A DNA stretch of 64,000 nt, taken from NCBI GenBank assembly GCA_964019055.1, contig OZ025213.1, forward strand, positions 11,977,702-12,041,701, written 5' to 3'. Of the stretch, positions 45,912 to 58,200 are shown piece after piece; the stretch's first letter is position 1; the number at the start of each line of letters is the position of its first letter. This stretch comes from Anthopleura xanthogrammica. Taxonomy: Eukaryota > Cnidaria > Anthozoa > Actiniaria > Actiniidae. A program made the translations under genes and the position numbers. The notes beneath the pieces are model-generated. The model worked only from the letters and a program-made list of their open reading frames with translations. It was not told the DNA's origin and did not search any database.

Positions 45912-46458
45912 TAGATGCTGCAACACCATGGAGAAAATCCAAAGAATTAATATTTAAGCTCCTCATTCCCGGAAGGAGCATATTTTTCTACTTTCACCTT
46001 AGGAATCAGTAGACGGACTTCCTCCACTAACACCACATGAAGCAGCATTATTAAGAGGACACCGAGGGTCTTCTTTTCCTCAGACCCCAGGAAGGCTTAC
46101 GATTGCAAATTGCGTGCATTTTATCATCAAACAATGATCATCTGAATGGACTCTCTCCACTATGTGCCCATTAACATTTCCGCATTCCTGCTGGAAGAAT
46201 GGACCATTCATGGAGAAACACCAAGGAATTGAATATTTAAGCTCCTCACTCCCAGAAGGAGCATGTTTTTCTACTTTCATCTTAGGAATCAGTAGACGGA
46301 CTTCCTCCACTAACACCACATGAAGCAGCATTATTAAGAGGACACCAAGGGTCTTATTCCCAGACCCCACAAGGATTTTGGGATTTGCGTGCGATTTATC
46401 ATCACGTCACAAAACGATATGAATGGAATTTCTCCACTATGTGCGCCACATCAATTCC
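45912..46458 (-). repeat. Dimer 3 of the ~280 bp monomer array
   Basis: Third copy, 901 bases from copy 2. Open frame 46080-46370 (first ATG 46331), with HAPSG and KCTQF variants. The second monomer is again frame-broken (stop after the ELKY-like segment). Copy-to-copy changes are few and partly amino-acid changing, so they do not by themselves argue for a protein under selection. Confidence 0.7.
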
Positions 46459-47202
46459 AATGAAGGTGATAAAGTTTACAATATAATTTCTTATTTAAGA
46501 TTGAATTATCCAATAACATAATTAGTGGGAGTACAATTTCAAAAATTTAAACCTTTTAACTGGAGACATATTTTTAATAAGTTTTTATGCTGTATGAATT
46601 TTATCCAAAATATTATTGGTGGTATATTTATTTCATTTTTAGGATTGCCTTTTAAATGCATTATTATTGTGTAACTAACACGGTTTTCTTTGTTGTTCAT
46701 CGGAGTGTAAAAGATTGAGATTGAAAGTTATCATATTATATTTCCACCTCCGTGTGCGATGATATAAAAGTGCTAAATCATAATCTATGCATACTCACGA
46801 AAACAAAATGCCTACACTTAAGTGCTTCAAAGATTATCACACTATTTTCTCTTGGGATTTGCCTGGACCATGTTGTGAAAACCTTTTTATGCAATCAATA
46901 AAAGAGATGAATATCTCGAATGAAGGTAATAAGCCTCATAAAGCCGTGTAAAGGCCTTTTTGAGCAATTTACATGGCTTGCAATCAAAAATTATTGATAA
47001 CAAAAATGATTAATATTTTCGTAATTTATAGCTTTGCAATGTATATTTGTATTATTTTGGTATTTTTATGTCTGTTATTAATTTCAATCACATACAAATA
47101 AACCTTATTCAAATGGTTATACAGATTCCATATTTTCAGGACTCTCAAATTCCGGATATTCCATAATAAATTCTAACTAACCCAAAAATTTGCATTTATG
47201 GT

Positions 47203-48415
47203 ACAGTCGAAGCTCTCTCTCGTAAGTGACCAGCTCTACAGGTAGTACAATACGACCACAAATTATTTTAAAACTCCCGCCCTAAATTTGGGCGTAGGCA
47301 CTAAAACATGGAATGACCTGAAACCACCTACAACCACCTAAAACCACCTAAAACCACCTACAACCACCTCAAAAAATTTAACAACCACCTACAACCACCT
47401 CAAAAACATCTACAACCAGTCACAAACAATCAAAAACCACCTAAAACAAGTCATATGTGTCTAAAATAAGGCGAAAACAAACAAGTCATGTACATGAAAT
47501 ACGAGAATCGAACAAAATCCTCACCTCCCCCATAAACTCTTACTCTCCCCCCTGGTCCCCTTACATAATCATCTACAGATTAAAAAGTCACGTTTTGACA
47601 CGTCCATGAAATACGATGATCATTCTACAGTATCTATATCTTAGAAGAAAACTTTCACTCATCGTCAGATCACATTTTCTTTTGATCATTTTTTTTTTTG
47701 CTGGACGAAACTCAAAACATTTTTTTAAGTATGAGAATAATTTGAAATGGCCGATTGTGACCTTTGTAAACACTTACGTAATCCGACCTCTGTAAGTGCG
47801 ACTGCGGTTGGTATGTAATCAGATCCAGTATTAACGTACTCTCTAAAACACACTAAAGATATGAAACTATGTGGGGTTTTCGTGTTGATCGGACCAGCTA
47901 GTCAATAACATAGTTTACCTTGACACCAAGATAGATAATTTATCGACAAGAGGATTTTTAGAATATATAAAACTGGGAAATCAACTTTCCGACTGTGATT
48001 CAGTCACGCTCATCACCTTCAGTCACGCTCATCAGGATGGACTGTATAATACTAGGCTTCTTGTCAGCACCTTGGTGAACGTGGGGGAGGTGAGGATTTT
48101 GTTCGATTCTCGTATTTCATGTACATGACTTGTTTGTTTTCGCCTTATTTTAGACACATATGACTTGTTTTAGGTGGTTTTCGATTGTTTGTGACTGGTT
48201 GTAGATGTTTTTGAGGTGGTTGTAGGTGGTTGTTAAATTTTTTGAGGTGGTTGTAGGTGGTTGTAGGTGGTTGTAGGTGGTTTTTGGTGGTTTTAGGTCT
48301 TTCCATGTTAGTGCTTACGAAATTTGCGTTGCTTTGTCGCTTATGAGAGCCCATTCTCGTTAGCGACCAGCTCATTTTCCCCCCTATTTTGGTCGCTTAC
48401 GAGAGCTTCGACTGT
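47203..48415. mobile_element. 1.2 kb foldback element with long inverted arms
   Basis: Left end acagtcgaagctctctctcg (47203) is mirrored by the right end gagagcttcgactgt (48401-48415). The arms also share an inverted run of ACCTACAACC-type repeats (47325-47410 and 48170-48290) and an inverted segment, catgtacatgaaatacgaga (from about 47487), mirrored near 48127. The interior has no transposase frame. The same terminal motif flanks smaller elements at 362, 35427 and 54048, so this is one member of a non-autonomous DNA transposon family. Confidence 0.8.
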
Positions 48416-49346
48416 CTTCTTTAAATTAGTACAGAATGATTTAACAGTCACTTCCAATCTTAAAATATAAGGAAAGACAGTTTTTGGAAGACGACGCTAG
48501 CTCGAAGAAAAAAAATTGGCGACCATGTTTGAAACAAGGCAAGACTTTCAACTCAAAAAATATCGACTTTAGATAGCTAACTTTTTCGCATATTATTCTA
48601 CAATTAAAACAAAAATAAGCATAAATACCTTGTCTTATTCAACTTCTATCTCAGTTTAGTCCATATTTCGACAGTTTTTTCTTGCTTTACATCGCTGAAG
48701 CGACCACATGGCTGCCCGTCCACCAACATTCTTCTTCAACGGCTAACTCGGCACTGACGCACTTGCGCGGAATCCTTGCATACCAGCGTGCAAACGCAGC
48801 ATTGGATTGTATGCTGGAATATAAAATGTTCCATACCTGTATTATCAAGAGACCTGCCATGAATCTTCATGCTTGGATGCTTGGTCTCTTGCTGGAATCT
48901 TGCGTGAACTTTTAACAGTAAACCACAGCCAACCCAACCCCTGGAATCATATTTTTGCGAACACACGTATCAAAAACTCAAAATACTAGGTAGAGTGGGC
49001 CAATACTCTACTGTGAACTGTCTTTTAATCCGTGGATTTGTTTTTTTATCTTTAACTGTATTAAACTGAAGTAACCTGGAACAATACCAAAGGCAGGCCT
49101 GTTAACCAATGGCTTCTCTCATGTTCTGCCAATCCATTGTCGCAAAAGTCAAGTAGCAGCGGCCATGTTGAATGACAAGACCCAAAATTTTTATTCAATC
49201 GAGATCTAATATTTTATTATCCAAATTAGTTATTTTGTGACGGTTTCCAAAATACAACAGATTTAGTAAAAAGCTAAATATGTGATTTTAGAAATAAGAT
49301 ATGAGATAACACCCAAACGAGGCTGGGTCAGCTGCAGTTTGACTAA

Positions 49347-49812
49347 GTTTGAATCTGAGCAGCTGAGAAGAAAAACGGATCTTCCTCGGGCTGTTTTTCT
49401 TCCGGAATGAGGGTTTGAGATGGGAAGCATTTGTGGCCAAGTTTCGTGACATAAAAGGAAAGTTAAATAAATATTCCCGTGCCCAGGAGGGAGGGGGCGT
49501 CTCTAGGCAAATTAACCTTATCATCCTTATACCCAACTTCTCAATGCTGGGCCACTTCTGCTAGGACGCGTTTTGAAGGACACCCGCGGCGAAGTAAATT
49601 TACGAATTTTGGGGTTAAATCAAAATTGAAGTCTTATTTTCTTATTATCGAAAGAAAGTTTGAATCTGAGCAGCTGAGAAGAAAAACGGATCTTCCTCGG
49701 GCTGTTTTTCTTCCGGAATGGGTTTGAGATAGGAAGCATTTGTGGCCAAGTCTCGTGACATAAAAGGAATATTCCAGTGCCCAGGAGGGAGGGGGCGTCT
49801 CTAGGCAAATTA
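49347..49812. repeat. Direct duplication, ~311 bp spacing
   Basis: 49347-49514 and 49658-49812 share gtttgaatctgagcagctga, cggatcttcctcgggctgtt and gcccaggagggagggggcgt. The two copies are near identical. No gene recognised. Confidence 0.8.
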
Positions 49813-50340
49813 AAGGCGGGACAAATTCCTGCCCGTGCCTGTAGGTAAACACGTAGCGACTATAAATGTGCAGGGAGCTAAATGTCTCACCGCGTGACAT
49901 GCTGATCTTGTAGTTTTAACCAGGGAAAAAATAGGCACTGACTAATATTTTTTGAGCAAATATCCATGAGAGGAGTTCCTTCAGAAGATCAAACAAACTA
50001 CGCCCGCACACATTTGTTTCAGGGATTCGTAGGTACATTTCCTGCCTTGTAAAAATTCTGCTCTGGATAGCGGTTACTAAAGTCGGTTAGGTCGAACTTT
50101 TGCCGCTTCGAATCTAATTGGCTTTCAGGCCAGCGATTAAGAAAAACCCCGAGAACCACCATATAAGGCATCAGGTGTTCTGCCGGCTTAGCGCCAGGAG
50201 ACGATATGTGTTTTAACAAATATCGACCGTAATTGTTGTCATAACTATAAAAACTTTAAAGTTCGATAAACATACTTCTGATAATGTTGGTTTGCGTATG
50301 ATGATGGAATATGAAATGTATATGTGATCGTACCATACTG

Positions 50341-51663
50341 AATTGGCCAACAGTAGTGTTTCAGCTAGTTCTTAGTTCTTCCGATTCGGCCCGGCAGTGG
50401 CGGGTTCTGCCTCACGGCTGGCATTTGGCCAGCAGTATGGTACATATAGGATATTACATGGTCGCGCGGAGATACGAATTTTATCTTCGAGTGTTGATAT
50501 TATCTCTCACGAGTGAGCGCAGCGGCCATGTAATGTTCTGTTTATTATATGAAATCTTCAATGAAAAATATCGGAGAATTTGAGACTTGCTGAGCAAAAT
50601 GTCGAAATTTGACACCACCAGTGTTGATATAAATCGTATCCCCACTGGCCACTGGTGGGAGTGGGGATATCAATTTTATCATTTTGATGTCACTCAATAT
50701 CACACTCTATTTCATATAATAAGATCACATATTACGTGCACATACATTTCATATTCCATCATCATACGCAAACCAACATTATCATGTAATTTCCTTAGAC
50801 ATCCCTGTGACTGTAGCTTATACAGTACGTTTGTCACAATTAAACCCACATTAACGACTAGAGTCTCCAGCAGCTCAGTGGTGGGTTCGATTCCCATCTG
50901 GGGCTCAGAATTTTTTCTGAGTCCATTCAGTATGGTACGATCACATATACATTTCATAAACATACTTCTATTAGTTTAAGGGAAAACAGCGTTCGATCTC
51001 AAAGGGAATTAGATTGGACGCGGGAAAAGTTCGACGTCTGAACTGGGCCCTTATAGATAAATAAAAAACAAAGGTTCATTTTATGTTTTCAGTCTCACTG
51101 CCAATTCTGCTCACCAGACAATCACGTCACCAAAAGGGCATACACCGGTGTATGAAACGATTACGTTACGAAAATGACGAACAGGCCACAGCGTGCTGGA
51201 AGCCTCAGCGTCCGGCGGACAAATCCAAAAAGAAAAGCAGCAAAAAAACAAAAATTTTTGTCTTACTTCTCGTTCATGACAGAATTCATTGTCCAAATCC
51301 AAAGTCCTAATTGTTTCAGCCGAGTTAGTGATTAAATCATTAACTTGGAACATTTTCATAAATTATTAGGAACAACTAACCTAATTTTTAGCTTTGAAAG
51401 TAGCTTGAACTACATCCTCCGACTGTGATTGTTGTCATAACTATACTGAAAACTTCCTATGAAAAGTTTAGAGTTGTAATGATTTTGAGTAACTAGATCA
51501 GCTAGTTTCATCATTATGAACGTTTTTGTTTTATTCGTCAGTGTTCAGAGCAAGACCCCGGAAATCCTGCTGGCCAAATGCCAGCCGTGAGGCAGAACCT
51601 GCCAATGCCGGGCCGGATCGGAAGAACTAAGAACTAGCTGAAACACTACTATTGGCCAATTCT
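50341..51663. repeat. Inverted dispersed repeat pairs
   Basis: 50341-50436 (aattggccaacagtagtgtt ... ggcatttggccagcag) is inverted at 51569-51663. Inside, 50263-50343 (catacttctgataatgttgg ... gatcgtaccatactgaa) is inverted around 50745-50785 and 50926-50968. A tRNA-like B box (ggttcgattcc) with gaacccagatggg-like context lies at 50884-50910. Intergenic, upstream of the VWDE-like gene. Confidence 0.7.
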
Positions 51664-51748
51664 GCTCGTAGAAATGACGAGGAGTTCCAGGTTTAACTGA
51701 CAGAATAACGTAGCGTTGCAAATAGGGAAGAAACGGAAAGGGTCGTGT

Positions 51749-51870
51749 GCTATATAGCTTGCGTTGTGTATGAATAAGCCAGACAGCAGACTGAAGTTCA
51801 GTTAGTCTACAAAACACTTATCTTTGGTGAAGAAGTAAAGGGTTACCACGCTGTATACTTTTCATTGGGA
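51749..51870 (+). promoter_or_regulatory. Possible core promoter and 5' leader of the VWDE-like gene
   Basis: CTATATAG at 51750-51757 is a TATA-like box placed about 115 bases before the ATG at 51871, leaving room for a leader of about 90 bases. No initiator can be proved by eye. The sequence just upstream (51569-51663) is one arm of a dispersed inverted repeat. Confidence 0.35.
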
Positions 51871-54800
51871 ATGAATCTCTTGGTTCGAACATGGCTGGCG
51901 GCTTTGCTTTTGGCCTTAGCTGCTGTACATGGAAGCACAGCAGTTAATGGGCTTGACCCAAATGGGTAAGTTTCATAAACATTTGTATTAGAAAGATTAG
52001 ATCTAGCTTGATAGAGCCGACAGGGATACTAAGTCCCTCAGGTTAGGTAGAGAGTAAGGTCACCGTGATCTCATGAAAAATAGTAATAATTAGTATAAAA
52101 ATAGTATAATTATTAGGATAACAGTCAAAGTAGAACAAAACATTAGAATTCCTGTCTACTGCCATATACTACGGTTACCTATTTTTTCATGGACTACCAG
52201 TAAAGGAGAGTATCCTGTAAACAGGGCCGTAGCTACGATGAGGCAAGCGAGGCATTTGCTTCGGTAAAATTCCAGATCAGTATTATTATTTGTTTAGTTT
52301 TCTTTAATCCTTAAAGAATGAAAACAAATTCTCTTCTTTTTCTTTGCCAGAATGTGCAAAATTGACATTACTTTAATACAATGAATATGTCGCAAATGCC
52401 TCTCAAAACGCTGGAAATCCCATTTCCGAGTGTCTGAATTTCAATTTTTTTCGGGGAAGCATGCCCCCAACCTCCTAGTTGCTCCAACCTACAGCAGTCA
52501 ATTGCCTCGGTAAACATTTCAGTCTGGCTACGGCCCTGGTAAAATCACTCTACTTTTCCATGGATTTACTTAATGTGATTAAACCTCAAAACAAAAATTA
52601 CTCGCTAATTTTTAATTGGCCACTTCAAAAACGAGCAGAGGACGTGTTAGAAACCTTCAAAAGTGTCAAATATTTACGGAGAATGTATGGTTTTGGGGTA
52701 TAAGCTTATAAGAGACCATTAGACTTGCCACAGTCCCTTAACAACCACTATAACAGTTTGAGGCTAACTAGTTTACAAGTACGTAAACAGCGGAGCCGGT
52801 TAACAAATCTTGTTTCCACATTGATAAGTACTGACTTCAGTTTTGTTTCACGAATTCACGTCTCTCTAGTTTACTAAATCATTGTCACTTCTTACTCTTT
52901 CAGGACCAATGTTTGTTCAAAATCGAACTCCATTTTGTCAGTGGACAGAGAAATTTGCTCTGATTGCTCGTTCGGAGCTCCTTCCCGGTAAGCGATTCTT
53001 TCTTTGATATTAAATTAGCGCCTTATTACTTATTACTAGTAACCGCTGAAGTTGGAAACAGGAAAAATGATAATAGAAGTTTTGGTTTTTGCAACCCCTC
53101 CCCAGTTCCAAAGTCGTAATAATGATGTGAGCTCTCTAATTGTTTTAGAGCCCCTCTTGTTTGCTCGGTGTTTTGGGGAACTGGTGCATAGTGACGTTTC
53201 ATCACAACTTGACGAATGTGAAATTTCACGAAAACCAAATTTCACTGCTAAATCAATTTTATATTTTTACTGCTGATTATTAAGTGTTTATCGTACCCTC
53301 GTACTATTATCAAGGCACCACCGTACCGACTGAACTGAATAAATCACTGCCAATTGTTTGTAGGTTTGATTCCTTTTGTTGTCCAGGATGGTTGCAAACA
53401 GGACGAGACTGCTCGTTACGTATGTATCAGACTCCTATAACTAAAACAACCGAAAAATCGGCCAATCAGTTTTCTCAATTTTTTTGCTCATCATCAAATT
53501 TGCCCTAAAACAATTTAATTCCTTTTTTATTTCTATACATAGGTAACCCGTGTCCTAATGGAAAGGAAAACTGCACTGGTAATTAAATGAAAATTATTGC
53601 TAGCTTTTTGTTTGTTTTTGCGCTCGGGATCCCTGTGGCAATGTCCTGCGATGACGTAATGGACTCACCACAAGAAGCCTTTCAACAAGTCCCATTAAGA
53701 GGTTACCTTGCGAGTCAGTTCGGTTGTTTATTTTAATTTTCTGTTGAATTCATTCAGAATTTCACCTCGGGTTACTTCCAAAACCAACTGTCACTTACAG
53801 CAAAAACTTTGCTGCGTCCAACATGGAGATGGTTTGCAGTTTTGATTTTCCTGAGTGGAAGAACGTTTCATACAAGCTTGAATGGTTTTCAAGATCAATT
53901 AAACCTGTCAAGACGGAGACGTGGTGTATTCCAGGTCGACCAGCAAATGCTCAGAATGATTGTAAGAGAAGAAGTAGCTCGATTTTTTTCCCATCCGACT
54001 TTAAGTTGGGCGACACGGTAAGTAATTATCGAAATCGAAAAACGTGGTCGTAACTAGAGCTGTTCGCTTACGAGAATGGGCTCTCATAAGCAGCAATGCA
54101 AACGGGGTTTCAAAGTCAGGGTCGTAACTAAAACTGGTCGCTTACGAGAGTGGCCGCCTAGAAAACTTCGACTGTATAATATTTTCTTAACTTCTATTTT
54201 AAACAGATATGGTGTAGACTATTTTTGAAGTTTTCGACAAAGGATACAAACAAATGGTCCAAAATCGCAGAAGAAAGTAATAAATTCTATGTTGGAGTTG
54301 AGGTAAGTAAATAGGATAAATATCAAAGATGTAGGAACCCAAGAAAAACGTGATGCACCCCCTGTCAACCCTGTTGTCAGGATAGGATTTCATAACTCTT
54401 CACTAAAAATATCTTTACTCGGCTTTGATGCTCAGAACATGCACATAAGTGGAAAAATGTCCGAAAAATGTTCAAATCAATTTTGATTTTCGGTCCGTTC
54501 CGTTGAGTTATGGACCGCAAATTGACCAATCATAGAGCGTGAAATTACCTTGCCATATAATAATGTATTTTATGCTATGTTTACTGGCTGTCTTTTCCGA
54601 GAAAAAAAGCGAAAAAAAAGAATAACCTGTTCTTTTATGATTTGTACCCTGGGTGCATCCGGACTTTTCTCTAGGACTTAACGTCAGTTCCACCATTTGG
54701 ACAGTGGTCCAGTTTTAAAAAGGTGGTTCGGTTTTAATTTGTCGTTATCAAAAATGTGTACTTCATATTTTTCACAAGGGGGGATGGTTCTGACGGTTCC

Positions 54801-55231
54801 AACGTGCCGCACTGGTGGCTACGGCCATGAGATTACGTCCGCCGGGATGCACGCAGGCTAATGATTTGTTGCTGCTCTAGGTTTCTCCACGTGAGGTAGC
54901 CGTCAAAGAATGTGACGTACAAGAGAACATTACAGTTACCATAAGACCAACTATTCCTATTTTACCCGCCATGAATGTCCCTGGATCTGACAGCATAGAT
55001 GTGTCTGTGCTGATACCCCAAAAGTACAAGTTACAAAGACGACAAGCTGTAGTTGACAAGTGCCATCTTAAACTGAAAACAGAAGACATAACTCGTGGTA
55101 AAACCATTACAATTAGAGGAGTCTGTGACAACCAATCTGATAAGCAAAGATCCTATTGTTTCCGTTTCAAATCAAAGTCCTCCAGTTTAAGTTGGCCGGG
55201 TATACAAAATTACCGAATGCTATCTACAAAG
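51871..55231 (+). CDS. VWDE-like N-terminal exons 1-7
   Basis: Signal peptide exon, then small Cys-rich exons: NVCSKSNSILSVDREICSDC (52904-52987), DSFCCPGWLQTGRDCSL (53364-53419) and a 36-base exon RNPCPNGKENCTG (53543-53578). They are followed by a beta-sandwich-like region with MVCSFDFPEWKNVSYKLEWF (53758-54017), IWCRLFLKFSTKD (54207-54302) and a long exon with VAVKECDVQENITVTIRP (54881-55231). Several NxS/T glycosylation sites are visible. Exon 7 could instead run to a second in-phase donor at 55262 (TAT|GTAAAT), adding ten residues. Confidence 0.82.
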
Positions 55232-58200
55232 GTGAAATATTCCAACATCAATCCGTATGTAAATGTACTTTTTTTACGTCGATTGCAAAGGAGTGATTGC
55301 TAAGTCTTCCCCCGGGGGGGGGGGGGACTCGGAGGTCGAAGGGACGGGGATGCTCGCAGTCCCTTTTAGGGGTTGAAATCGAGGTTTCGGTCCCGCTTAG
55401 GGTGTTATGAACGAGAATGCCCACCAGCTGAGTTTTGTGGTCCCTTTTAGGGGTTTTAAAACGACGTCGTCATAAACTCATACGAGCAGAAGGCGTTTGA
55501 TGTTAATAAATTAAATCGAGAAACCCAGCCTTGGATACGTTTTAGCTTGGTCCCTCTTAGGGGTAGAATTTTATCCCTGCCACGCCCATAAACTGACAAC
55601 ACAGGTCCCTTTTAGGGTCCATTTTTAAGATTTTCGGCGAGCATCCCCACCCTCTTTCAATAGGGAGTCACCCCCTGCTACATCGAATTAAATTTAGTAG
55701 TTGACTTTTACGGAGGGAGACTGAGAAACCGGAGGACCCGGGAAAAAAACCCTCTACAGGCAGTTCTACTTACATACGACTGACACCGAGCCCGGGATTT
55801 GAACCTCGGTCGCATTGGTGAGAGGCAGCGCATTAGTGACCGTGACGCACATCACTGACCCGCGCTTCCCCTCTTATTTAATCATGAGTCTTATTGGAAA
55901 CCAGGAAAGACATTTTTTATGACACAGTGAGAATTAACTCTTATTTGTAATCAACGCTTCTATTTTGATAGATAGCTGTAGGTAATACAGAAACAAAGCC
56001 GTGTTTGTCTACTTCTGATCCACATTTGTACTCGTTCGACCGCCGGTGAGACTGGGAAACTCAATGTTAAAAGTTTCTGAATCATTACATGATGTTATAT
56101 ACTGTTGTGAATTGTTGTCCTTGTCATTTGGTGCTATTTTTGTTGGTGGTGAAGGCGGTATCTTCGCTGTTAATTGTTGTGTTGGTGCCGTGTGATGGTG
56201 ATGTCTTCGCTGTTGTTGTGTTGGTGGTGATGGTGATGTCTTCGCTGTTGTTGTGTTGGTGGTGATGGTGATGTCTTCGCTGTTGTTGTGTTGGTGCTGA
56301 TGGTGATGTCTTCGCTGTTGTTGTGTTGGTGGTGATGATGATGTCTTCGCTGTTGTTGTGTTGGTGGTGATGGTGATGTCTTCGCTGTTGTTGTGTTGGT
56401 GGTGATGATGATGTCTTCGCTGTTGTTGTGTTGGTGCTGATGGTGATGTCTTCGCTGTTGTTGTGTTGTGTTGGTGGTGATGGTGATGTCTTCGCTGTTG
56501 TTGTGTTGGTGGTGATGGTGATGTCTTCGCTGTTGTTGTGTTGGTGGTGATGATGATGTCTTCGCTGTTGTTGTGTTGGTGGTGATGGTGATGTCTTCGC
56601 TGTTGTTGTGTTGGTGGTGATGGTGATGTCTTCGCTGTTGTTGTGTTGGTGGTGATGGTGATGTCTTCGCTGTTGTTGTGTTGTGTTGGTGGTGGTGGTG
56701 ATGTCTTCGCTGTTGTTGTGTTGGTGGTGATGGTGATGTCTTCGCTGTTGTTGTGTTGGTGGTGATGGTGATGTCTTCGCTGTTGTTGTGTTGTGTTGGT
56801 GGTGGTGGTGATGTCTTCGCTGTTGTTGTGTTGTGTTGGTGGTGATGGTGATGTCTTCGCTGTTGTTGTGTTGGTGCTGGTGGTGATGTCTTCGCTGTTG
56901 TTGTGTTGGTGGTGATGGTGATGTCTTCGCTGTTGTTGTGTTGGTGGTGATGGTGATGTCTTCGCTGTTGTTGTGTTGGTGGTGACGGTGATGTCTTCGC
57001 TGTTGTGGTAGTCGGTGTTAATTGTTGTTTTTGATGATTGCTGTCATGTGGTTATTGCTGTTTTGCTGTTGTTGTTATTTCGTTAGCATGTTATCATCGG
57101 AAGAGGATGCTGGACTGAATGGGTAGCATGCAAGTCAGTTGTATCGTAACATTGATAAGAGTGCTCAGTATCCTTCTTGCTTAACCTTTTTTTATAGTCA
57201 CCTCTTCTACAACGATCTGGGTGATTATATGATGCACCAAAACAACAACACAAAAGTAGAGGTAAACTTAAAACTAGATGTTAGAACTAACTTATACGAT
57301 TGATGAAACTTCCAAGAAGTGTAAACATGCACGGAATGTTATTGGAAACTTTTAGATGGTTATTGGAAACTTTTAGATGGTCATGTTGATATGGAAATCA
57401 AAGAAGCGATGTGGATTGAAATCTACTAAGTAGAATATAAAAAATTCTGATTGAAATCCTTTTGAAATCCTGCGAGGCGTCCTCATCAAGACTTACAGGC
57501 GGTGCGATAAGGTTCACAAAATATTTCTTGTTGTTTGCATACAGGTTCACGTACGTCTTTGGAAATGTCAGAAGGATGTTAACTGCGTCTGCGGTGCAGC
57601 AATACGCGAAGGAAAACATGTAATAGAGATTTCAATGTGCAGCAAAAAGAATCAAGAAGGGCCCACAGTATTGAGAACTATAAAACGAAGTCCAGGAAAA
57701 CTACCTAGAGGAATAGAGATCACTCGAAATATTAATGGCCAATCTTTAGACCAAGAGGTAAAATATTATCCACAATCTCCATCTTACTTTTATTCAGAGT
57801 TTTTGGAGCCAGCTAACAAGATCAGCTGCGTGTCTTCCCACATCCAAAACTTCTAGTCAATATTTAGTAAATAAACCCCTCCTGGCGGCTGGGATATTGG
57901 CTGATAATGTCCGAGGATGAGAAATGGTCCGAAAAAAGAACATTTGGCCGAGAAGCGAAGCTTCGAGGGCAAATGTGATATTTTGAGGACCATTTCTCAT
58001 CCAAGGACATTATCAGCCGATATTCCAGTGAGCCAGAGGGGGTTTATTTATCTTATAACCCAACGACTTCACTGAAATGAATTCAGCAAACTGCATCGAC
58101 TCGTCATCTCCAGAGTTTTCAAGAAATAATTCTCTCTCGTCTCCAAGCTGGATATAAAAACAATTATTTTGGTAAATGAAAGCTGTTTGACATTGAATTA

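Larger units (their letters stand above)
37700..51740. other. Repeat-rich intergenic region between the CPED1-like and VWDE-like genes
   Basis: Apart from the weak candidate at 40642-41816 and the listed repeats, no protein-coding exon was recognised. 38.0-38.09 and 48.89-48.96 share a tcttgcgtgaac ... gtaaaccacagccaaccca segment, which is the end of another dispersed repeat. 46.5-47.2 kb is plain AT-rich sequence. Confidence 0.5.
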
